NCBI GenBank assembly: GCA_937894565.1
Contig: CALBHK010000517.1
Coordinates: 1-15,068 of the forward strand
Length of the DNA stretch: 15,068 bases
Direction of reading: 5' to 3'
Source of the DNA: an uncultured Chlamydiae bacterium
GTDB taxonomy: Bacteria > Chlamydiota > Chlamydiia > Chlamydiales > CALBHK01
In this document: positions 6,868 through 12,289 of the stretch, one piece after another
Numbering within the stretch: the first letter of the stretch is position 1
Layout of the letters: every line of letters begins with the position of its first letter
Notes under the pieces: model-generated
What the model saw: only the letters and a program-made list of their open reading frames with translations
The model's database searches: none
Told to the model about the DNA's origin: nothing
Program-made: the position numbers and the translations under genes

Positions 6868-8574
6868 ATGCAGGAAGAGAAACAGGAAGAAATTCAAGAA
6901 GAGGTTCAATTTCAAGAAGAGGCTCAAGATCAAGAAGAAGCTCAAGTTGAAGAGGCTCAAGATCAAGAGGAGGCTCAAGTTCAGGAAGAGCATCGAGAAG
7001 GGCATAGGGCAAAAAAACAGGTGCGAAAAGAGGGAGTAGACCCTATAAAAGAAGAGCTGTCTCGTCTTGAAGGTTCAGATGAAAAATTAAAGTACTGCAT
7101 ACAGATGATGAAAGATGCCCTTTCGCAAAAAGGAGCTCCCAGTTTTCGTTTATTTTGGGATGTGCGCAAACATTGCATGGAGCTTTTTAAAGAAGAAAAA
7201 CTCCTTCCTGGCCTACGTGCTCAAGCCTGGATAGAATTTACAGAGTTAACAGACGAAGCGCGCCGCCTTAAAGAGCTTTTGGATGAACAGAGCGATTTTA
7301 TGGTGGACCAAATTAATTTAGCAATCGATGCACTTGAAAAAGAAGTTGTTCAACTAGATGAGTATGTTTCCAGAAGTGAACTTTTAGATCTGCCGGATCT
7401 CTCACACTTTATATCTAGAGAGCCGCAGCCTCCTTTTGCAGAACTGCAAAAAAAATTAGATATTTTAAATCGTTTTGCTTCTCAAATTAATCAGATGCGC
7501 AAAGAGTTGATTAAAACTGATATGCGCATACGTAAAAAAAATCAATTTTTTGAACGCCTATCTAAAGCTGGCGATGTGATCTTTCCTATTCGCAAAGACT
7601 TAATTAAAGAATTAAGTGAATTGTTTATGAAAGATGTCGAAAATTTTGTGCAAACGCATTTTAGTGGAAATTTTCATTTGCCTTTTTATGCACTGCGTGA
7701 AGGGATTAAATCGTTTCAGAGCATGGCAAAGCTGCTCACTTTAAACACAAAAGCATTTACAGATACGCGTAAAAAGTTAAGCGAATCTTGGGACATCATC
7801 AAGAAGATGGAAAAAGAGCGTAAAAAAGAATTGAATGAAAGACATGATCTTTTTCAAGAAAATGCTACAAAACTTAAAGAAAGAATTGAATCATTGGCTC
7901 AAGGCTATACAGCAGGTGAGATTGCAAGCGAGCAAGCTCAAGAGATCTTGCGCGAAATTCAACAACAGATGCGTGATGAGGAGTTGGGAAGAGAAGAGGT
8001 ACGCGTTCTAAAAGCTTCTCTCTATGCGATTAGAGAAAAAATTAATGAAAAATTAGACGAGCAGCGCCAGTACCGCGATGCTGCTGAAAGAGAGAAACAG
8101 GAAGAGAGACAAAATCAGATTGATCAAATTATTCAAGCGATAGAAACCACTATCAATGAAATTGCATCCATCACTCCTGAAGCGTTGCAGACAGCTATTC
8201 GCCTTTATCACGATCAACTGAAAGCTCTATCCCGTAAAAAGTCCGAAGAAAAAGAGTTATTGCGCTATATCGATCCTTTAAATGAATTATTGATTGAAAA
8301 ACGCGAACAAGGACTTTTGCTTCTTTCTGATGACCAGCGTCAAAACTTATATAACTTAAAACAAGTGCTTCAAGAGCGTCATCAAAGACGTTTAGAGTAC
8401 AAGCAAGAGTTTGAAGAGAGCAGAAAGTTTGCTGGCTCTTCGGGTTTAGATTTTGTTCAGGCTATGGAAGCGCGCGATCGCTTGCATGCCGCGCGTGAGC
8501 GTTTAGACTTAATTGATCAGTCGATTGCTGAATTAGATGAGCAAATAGATGAGATTAAAAAAGGCATTGGATGA
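6868..8574 (+). CDS. Large coiled-coil protein, conserved chlamydial type, function unknown
   Basis: This is a 568-aa soluble protein with no signal peptide or membrane segment. It opens with a Gln/Glu tract (residues 1-45) containing two 11-residue repeats (QDQEEAQVEEA and QDQEEAQVQEE, 20-41). A mixed helical region follows, including FRLFWDVRKHCMELFKEEKLLPGLRAQAW (about 93-121). The rest is long charged helices typical of coiled coils, notably about 200-235, 300-350 and 390-430, and the C-terminal 60 residues. No enzymatic motif is visible. Its position before rsfS-fabF-Nudix matches that of CT768 of C. trachomatis (about 550 aa, coiled-coil, from memory), so homology is a fair inference. 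The start has AAGGAAG six bases upstream. The stop overlaps the next gene's ATG (ATGA), so the two are likely co-translated. A scaffold or cytoskeletal role is possible but unproven. Confidence 0.85.
   Translation: MQEEKQEEIQEEVQFQEEAQDQEEAQVEEAQDQEEAQVQEEHREGHRAKKQVRKEGVDPIKEELSRLEGSDEKLKYCIQMMKDALSQKGAPSFRLFWDVRKHCMELFKEEKLLPGLRAQAWIEFTELTDEARRLKELLDEQSDFMVDQINLAIDALEKEVVQLDEYVSRSELLDLPDLSHFISREPQPPFAELQKKLDILNRFASQINQMRKELIKTDMRIRKKNQFFERLSKAGDVIFPIRKDLIKELSELFMKDVENFVQTHFSGNFHLPFYALREGIKSFQSMAKLLTLNTKAFTDTRKKLSESWDIIKKMEKERKKELNERHDLFQENATKLKERIESLAQGYTAGEIASEQAQEILREIQQQMRDEELGREEVRVLKASLYAIREKINEKLDEQRQYRDAAEREKQEERQNQIDQIIQAIETTINEIASITPEALQTAIRLYHDQLKALSRKKSEEKELLRYIDPLNELLIEKREQGLLLLSDDQRQNLYNLKQVLQERHQRRLEYKQEFEESRKFAGSSGLDFVQAMEARDRLHAARERLDLIDQSIAELDEQIDEIKKGIG
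6925..6990 (+). repeat. In-frame 33-bp tandem repeat, two units
   Basis: Units 6925-6957 and 6958-6990 share the first 24 bases apart from two third-position changes, then diverge. Each encodes 11 residues beginning QDQEEAQV. Further degenerate QEEA units precede the first copy, so the tract probably grew by slippage and may vary in length between strains. Confidence 0.75.
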
Positions 8575-9194
8575 AACCTCTGCACCTCGTGGACTTGGAT
8601 AAAACCTTAGTCCGCGTTAATCTTAGCTTTGAATTTGGAAAACACCTCTTTAAAAGAGGTGTTTTTTCATTTTTTCAAGTTGTTCAATTTCTTATCTTTC
8701 ATGTTGCCCATCTCTATTTTAATCTCCCTATCAAAACGCTTCATCAACGCGCTTTTAAAGCTCTTTTTAAGGGAATGAAGAGAGATTTTTTTGCAGAAAT
8801 GTCCAAAGAGTGGGTTGCGATTTATGTGCCTAAAGTGCTCAATGTTTCTCTATATGATTATTTATTGGAAAAGCAAAAGGCTGCAGAAAAGGTAGTACTT
8901 TGTTCTTCCTCCCCTGAATTTTTAGTGGAAGCTGTGGCTGATTATCTTGGAATCGCTTGTAGCATCGGCACACAGTATGATCTGGATAAAGAGGGCAGAA
9001 TGGTGGGCATTTTACGTATTATAGATGGAGAACAGAAAGCGATTGAATGTGAAAATGAAGAAGAGAGCTATGTTTATACAGATAGTGTGCATGATTTAAG
9101 CGCACTGGAAGCATGCAACTATCCGATTGGGGTGAATCCTGATCGGGAATTAAGGAAAATCTGTTTGCAAAGAAAGTGGAAAATCTTAGATTAA
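8571..9194 (+). CDS. HAD-superfamily phosphatase, subfamily IB (SerB-like fold), substrate unknown
   Basis: The 207-aa product carries all four HAD motifs: I, DLDKT with D8 (nucleophile) and D10; II, Ser at 112-114 in VVLCSSSPEFL; III, probably K156; and IV, YTDSVHDLS with D171 and D175. The order and the YxDSxxDL form fit the IB group (phosphoserine phosphatase-like and CicA-like enzymes). The cap between motifs I and II is hydrophobic (RGVFSFFQVVQFLIFHVAHLYF, 29-50) and may touch a membrane or a lipid substrate. I do not call it SerB because its cap is unlike SerB. The ATG overlaps the upstream stop (ATGA), with an AAGG site six bases before. Motif I fixes the start upstream of an intrinsic-terminator-like hairpin at 8639-8667, so this hairpin is coding sequence. 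The last gene before the 248-bp repeat-bearing spacer. Confidence 0.88.
   Translation: MKPLHLVDLDKTLVRVNLSFEFGKHLFKRGVFSFFQVVQFLIFHVAHLYFNLPIKTLHQRAFKALFKGMKRDFFAEMSKEWVAIYVPKVLNVSLYDYLLEKQKAAEKVVLCSSSPEFLVEAVADYLGIACSIGTQYDLDKEGRMVGILRIIDGEQKAIECENEEESYVYTDSVHDLSALEACNYPIGVNPDRELRKICLQRKWKILD
8639..8667 (+). terminator. Terminator-like hairpin inside the HAD gene
   Basis: A perfect 13-bp inverted repeat (8639-8651 with 8653-8665, core ACACCTC/GAGGTGT) is followed by TT, then C, A and six more Ts (8670-8675 region). It starts 68 bases after the HAD start codon. It has the form of an intrinsic terminator and could end part of the coiled-coil gene's transcripts. It may also be chance from codons for KHLFKRGVF. 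Confidence 0.45.
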
Positions 9195-9240
9195 ATGAGG
9201 ATAAGCGAGATAAGAAAGAGAGAGAGGAAGGTGTAACCAG

Positions 9241-9404
9241 AGAGAAAAAGAGTTAACCGCAGAGCCGCAAAGTACGCAGAGCAAACGCAGAGGATATTTT
9301 AGGTTTTGTTTTTTTTAATTCTTTAAATAAGAGATACCGCAAGTTATTACTTCTCTGCGTTTCCTCAGCGTGCTTTGCGGCTCTGCGGTTAACTCTTTTT
9401 CTCT
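9241..9404. repeat. Intergenic palindromic repeat, CGCAGAG type
   Basis: Arms 9241-9292 and 9353-9404 are inverted repeats with 49 of 52 bases matching, separated by a 60-base AT-rich loop. Each arm starts with AGAGAAAAAGAGTTAACCGC and continues with CGCAGAG words. It fills most of the 248 bp spacer between the HAD gene and nadD (9195-9442); nothing else is seen there except the nadD ribosome binding site. It is similar in style to, but different in sequence from, the inner palindrome at 3031-3096. Confidence 0.9.
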
Positions 9405-9442
9405 TTTGCTAACTCTCGCTTTTTCTCTTAGGAGTAAAAAAC

Positions 9443-10036
9443 ATGTCTGTGATCGGAATATATGGCGGCACCTTCAATCCTGTTCATCTCGCGCATTTGA
9501 ATATGGCTATTCAAATGAAGGAGATTCATGATCTGGATGAAGTATGGCTGATTCCCGTAAGAGAGCATCCTTTTAATAAGGAGTGTTCTTTAGCTTCTTT
9601 TGCTTTACGCATGCGTATGTTAGAATTGGCACTTGTTCCCTATCCCTATTTAAAAGCTTTGGATATTGAGGGAGAACGAGGGGGAACTTCTTATACAATA
9701 GACACGCTTAGAGAGATTAAGAAGCGTTACCCTGAGTATTCTTTGCGATTGATTTTAGGAGAAGATGCTCTGGACCATTTTCACCTTTGGAAAGAGCCGG
9801 AAGAGATTTTACGCTTAGCACCGCCTCTTATAGGAAGACGATTAAGTAAAGACCATATTGTACCTTATATCTCTCCTTTTGTAACCACTTGTTTAGAAAT
9901 TGGACAGACAAAGACATTGAATTTAGAGATCTCTTCTACCCTCATTCGCCATCGAATTGAACAGAAATTAGAGTATCGTCACCTTCTTTCTTCAAAAGTA
10001 TTTGAATTCATAGAGGAGAATGCTCTATACTTATGA
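9443..10036 (+). CDS. nadD: Nicotinate-nucleotide adenylyltransferase NadD
   Basis: NadD transfers AMP from ATP to nicotinate mononucleotide, giving deamido-NAD for NAD synthesis in the cytosol. The 197-aa length is standard. The nucleotidyltransferase box GGTFNPVHLAH (8-18, with H15 and H18) starts the Rossmann fold. GTSYTIDTL (81-89) and LILGEDAL (103-110) are typical NadD blocks, and ISSTLIR (163-169) is the C-terminal ATP-binding motif. An AGGAG site (9430-9434) sits eight bases before the ATG. rsfS follows 21 bp later, a pairing (nadD near rsfS) common in bacteria. Chlamydiaceae, as I recall, lack nadD and take NAD from the host, so this copy is one sign of an environmental chlamydia. 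The gene has no truncation. Confidence 0.95.
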   Translation: MSVIGIYGGTFNPVHLAHLNMAIQMKEIHDLDEVWLIPVREHPFNKECSLASFALRMRMLELALVPYPYLKALDIEGERGGTSYTIDTLREIKKRYPEYSLRLILGEDALDHFHLWKEPEEILRLAPPLIGRRLSKDHIVPYISPFVTTCLEIGQTKTLNLEISSTLIRHRIEQKLEYRHLLSSKVFEFIEENALYL

Positions 10037-10057
10037 CTTAAAAACAAAGGTTGTGAA

Positions 10058-10459
10058 ATGAAGACGCAAGAAGAAAGAGAATTAGAGATCATTGCTCAAG
10101 CAATTGATGATAAGAAGGGAATGAATATTATTGTAGTTAACGTCAGCACTATTTCTACTTTTGTAGATTATTTTGTGATCGCTGAGGGAACTGTAACACG
10201 CCATCTTAATGCCATCGGAGATGAAATTGTTGAAAAAATGGAAAAACAATGCAACGTCAAACCTTACAAATTTGAAGGGAAAGCATCGGGTAATTGGTTA
10301 GCTATTGATTTTGGAAATATCATTGTTCATCTTTTAACATCCGAAATGCGCGAGCTGTATGCCATTGAAAATGTGTGGAAGGCGGGCACGCTTGTCGATG
10401 TGCCAATCAATAGACTTCCTTCGAAACTGGCTTTGCCTGAAAAAATTGATGATTTTTGA
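10058..10459 (+). CDS. rsfS: Ribosomal silencing factor RsfS (YbeB/Iojap family)
   Basis: RsfS binds ribosomal protein L14 on the large subunit and blocks subunit joining when nutrients fall. The 133-aa protein has the family core: helical N-terminus, VDYFVIAEGTVTRHLNAI (49-66 region), then SGNWLAIDFGNIIVHLL followed by RELYAIENVW. It is a little longer than many family members through a C-terminal tail (DVPINRLPSKLALPEKIDDF). AAAGG (10046-10050) lies seven bases before the ATG. It is probably co-transcribed with nadD. It corresponds in position to CT769 of C. trachomatis (from memory), directly before fabF. Confidence 0.94.
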   Translation: MKTQEERELEIIAQAIDDKKGMNIIVVNVSTISTFVDYFVIAEGTVTRHLNAIGDEIVEKMEKQCNVKPYKFEGKASGNWLAIDFGNIIVHLLTSEMRELYAIENVWKAGTLVDVPINRLPSKLALPEKIDDF

Positions 10460-10482
10460 GCAAATTTGTTGATAAATTTAGA

Positions 10483-10504
10483 GGCCATATGCAAGCATAT
10501 GGCC
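10483..10504. other. Perfect hairpin between rsfS and fabF
   Basis: GGCCATATGC (10483-10492) and GCATATGGCC (10495-10504) are perfectly complementary around two As; AAATTT on both sides may extend the stem. There is no T-run, so it is not a standard intrinsic terminator. RNA processing, stabilisation or a protein site are the alternatives. Confidence 0.7.
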
Positions 10505-10518
10505 GAAAAATTTAACAA

Positions 10519-10544
10519 TAAAGTTGCCAAAAAGGGCAATTTTA
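10519..10544 (+). terminator. Weak terminator-like hairpin before fabF
   Basis: TAAAGTTGCC (10519-10528) and GGCAATTTTA (10535-10544) pair over 10 bp with one G-T wobble and an AAAAAG loop; four Ts fall in the 3' arm. It could be a partial terminator or attenuator that separates nadD-rsfS from fabF. It ends 45 bases before the fabF start. Confidence 0.35.
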
Positions 10545-10577
10545 GCAGGTAAATGCAGTTTTGAAAGAAGTCTAATA

Positions 10578-10585
10578 AAGGGGAG
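10578..10585 (+). promoter_or_regulatory. Ribosome binding site that fixes the fabF start
   Basis: AAGGGGAG lies four bases before the ATG at 10590. It favours this ATG over an upstream in-frame TTG at 10524, which would add 22 residues across a hairpin and has no such site. Confidence 0.85.
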
Positions 10586-10589
10586 AAGC

Positions 10590-11846
10590 ATGAAGGCTCA
10601 AAATAAACGTCGCGTAGTCATCACAGGCATGGGCGTTGTCAGCTGTTTTGGCAATGAAGTAGATGCCTTCTATTCTTCTTTATTAAAAGGAGAGAGCGGC
10701 ATTTCTAAAATAGAAAAATTTGAAGTGGGGGGTCTGCCTACGCAGTTTGCCGGAGAAATCAAAGGATTTGATCCGCTTGACTACATTGAAAAAAAACAAG
10801 CTCGCCGTATTGATCCTTTTATTGCTTACGCCATCCTATCTGGAAAAAAAGCGATGGAGCATGCCGGCTTTAATTTAAAAGATTTAAGCGCTTTAGACCG
10901 TAGCCGTTGTGGGATCACAATCGGCGTTGGCATGAGCGGATTGACTAATTTCTATGAGAGCTCTGTTCAATTACACGCAAATGGTTATAAAAAAATCTCT
11001 CCTTTTTTTATCCCCTATGTTTTGACCAATATGGCAGGGGGATTGCTGGCTATTGATTTGGGATTCATGGGGCCAAATTATTCTATTTCCACAGCTTGTG
11101 CAACGGGTAATAATGCCATCATTGCCGCATTGAATCATATTAGAAACAATGAAGCCGACTTAATGATCTGCGGAGGAGCTGAAGCTCCCATCACACCCAT
11201 CGGTTTAGCGGGCTTTATTCAGTGCAGAGCGCTCTCTTCCCGTAATGAGCACCCTAGCCAAGCTTCTAGGCCTTTTGATAAAACTCGAGATGGTTTTGTC
11301 ATGGGAGAAGGAGCTGGGGTTTTAGTTTTGGAATCCTTAGATCACGCACTAGAGAGAGGAGCCCCTATTTATGCAGAACTAATAGGAGGGGGCATCTCTT
11401 GTGATGCTTACCACATGACTGAACCTCATCCTGAGGGTCTAGGTATTAGGCTTTGCATTCAACACGCATTAAATGATGCAGGCATTAGAGAGCAAGAGGT
11501 TGATCTTATTAATTGCCATGCCACTTCTACTCCTCTTGGCGATATGGCGGAATTGCGGGCTATTAAAGAGATTTTTTCTAGTCGAGAAAAAATAGCTATT
11601 AATGCCACAAAATCAATGATTGGTCATGCTCTGGGGGGAGCTGGTGGATTAGAGGCGGTGGCAACCGCTATGGGAATTTATACAGGAACCATTCATCCCA
11701 CAATCAATCTTGAAAATCCGGAAGAAGAGATGGACTTTTTTATTCCTAAGCAGCAGCAGCACTGCAACCCGCAAATAGCTATTTCTAATTCTTTTGGCTT
11801 TGGAGGGCATAATGCGACCATTGTGCTCAAGAAATACAATGAATAA
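10590..11846 (+). CDS. fabF: 3-oxoacyl-[ACP] synthase II FabF
   Basis: FabF condenses malonyl-ACP with acyl-ACP in the elongation cycle of type II fatty acid synthesis. From ATG 10590 the protein has 418 aa, the usual length, and begins MKAQNKRRVVITGMGVVSCFG as FabF proteins do. Catalytic Cys170 (STACATGNNAI), His310 (NCHATSTPLGD), Lys341 (NATKSMIGHALGG) and His346 are all present. NSFGFGGHNA (400-409) is the C-terminal loop. Position 309 is Cys where Ala or similar is usual; it lies beside the active site but is not catalytic. The next gene overlaps its last eight bases, so the Nudix and Aas genes are probably co-transcribed. It matches CT770 in order (from memory), and its product can feed the acyltransferase downstream. 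Confidence 0.97.
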   Translation: MKAQNKRRVVITGMGVVSCFGNEVDAFYSSLLKGESGISKIEKFEVGGLPTQFAGEIKGFDPLDYIEKKQARRIDPFIAYAILSGKKAMEHAGFNLKDLSALDRSRCGITIGVGMSGLTNFYESSVQLHANGYKKISPFFIPYVLTNMAGGLLAIDLGFMGPNYSISTACATGNNAIIAALNHIRNNEADLMICGGAEAPITPIGLAGFIQCRALSSRNEHPSQASRPFDKTRDGFVMGEGAGVLVLESLDHALERGAPIYAELIGGGISCDAYHMTEPHPEGLGIRLCIQHALNDAGIREQEVDLINCHATSTPLGDMAELRAIKEIFSSREKIAINATKSMIGHALGGAGGLEAVATAMGIYTGTIHPTINLENPEEEMDFFIPKQQQHCNPQIAISNSFGFGGHNATIVLKKYNE

Positions 11847-12270
11847 TGCCTTAGAGAGAGGTTATGGAGTGATTTCCCTCAAACAAGAGGGAGAAAATTG
11901 GTTGGTATTAGTCGTGCAGCGCGTGGAAGGATTTTGGGAATTCCCAAAGGGACACGCGCTCCCCAAAGAGAGTCCGCACGAAACAGCAGAGCGCGAGTTA
12001 AATGAAGAAACCGGGCTTTTAATTACAGAGTTTTTGGATATTATGCCTTTAAATATGCAATATACTTACTATGTAGGCGATAAAAAAATAGAGAAGCAAG
12101 TGGATTATTACATAGCTAAGGTGCATGGCGATATGAAACTTCAAGAGGGCGAGACGATTGATTACTGCTGGCTTTCCTTGGGTCAAGCGAGAGAGCGTTT
12201 AAGCTTTGAAAGTTCTAAGAATTTATTCGATCTGTTTTTAGAACGGTATAACCGGTTTTTAAAAAATTAA
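11839..12270 (+). CDS. Nudix hydrolase, Ap4A-hydrolase-like
   Basis: The 143-aa protein has an exact Nudix box at residues 38-60: G38, E44, R52, E53, E56, E57, G59, in the pattern GX5EX7REUXEEXGU, preceded by GFWEFPKGH as in asymmetrical diadenosine tetraphosphate (Ap4A) hydrolases. It likely splits Ap4A or similar dinucleoside polyphosphates to ATP and AMP, protecting the cell from stray products of aminoacyl-tRNA synthetases; the substrate is inferred from the box context only. The ATG at 11839 overlaps fabF by eight bases. An in-frame TTG at 11794 is inside fabF and less likely. There is no clear Shine-Dalgarno site before 11839, which fits translational coupling. The counterpart in Chlamydia is CT771 (from memory). 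MutT-like 8-oxo-dGTP hydrolysis is the alternative. Confidence 0.88.
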   Translation: MNNALERGYGVISLKQEGENWLVLVVQRVEGFWEFPKGHALPKESPHETAERELNEETGLLITEFLDIMPLNMQYTYYVGDKKIEKQVDYYIAKVHGDMKLQEGETIDYCWLSLGQARERLSFESSKNLFDLFLERYNRFLKN

Positions 12271-12289
12271 ACTTCCCCTAAAGGTATTT

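Noticed and set aside
8571..9194. Calling the HAD protein phosphoserine phosphatase SerB
   Set aside because: The IB motifs fit, but the hydrophobic cap and absence of SerB-specific context give no support for this substrate.
10469..10500. A fabF promoter from TTGATA (10469-10474)
   Set aside because: No acceptable -10 lies 16-18 bp downstream; CATATG/GCATAT words belong to the hairpin and are wrongly spaced.
10524..10589. Longer fabF reading from a TTG start adding 22 residues
   Set aside because: The extension crosses a hairpin, has no good ribosome binding site, and the ATG at 10590 has AAGGGGAG upstream and gives the usual FabF N-terminus.
11794..11838. Longer Nudix reading from a TTG inside fabF
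   Set aside because: It would lie wholly in fabF's conserved C-terminus; the ATG at 11839 begins just before the conserved domain and is the simpler start.
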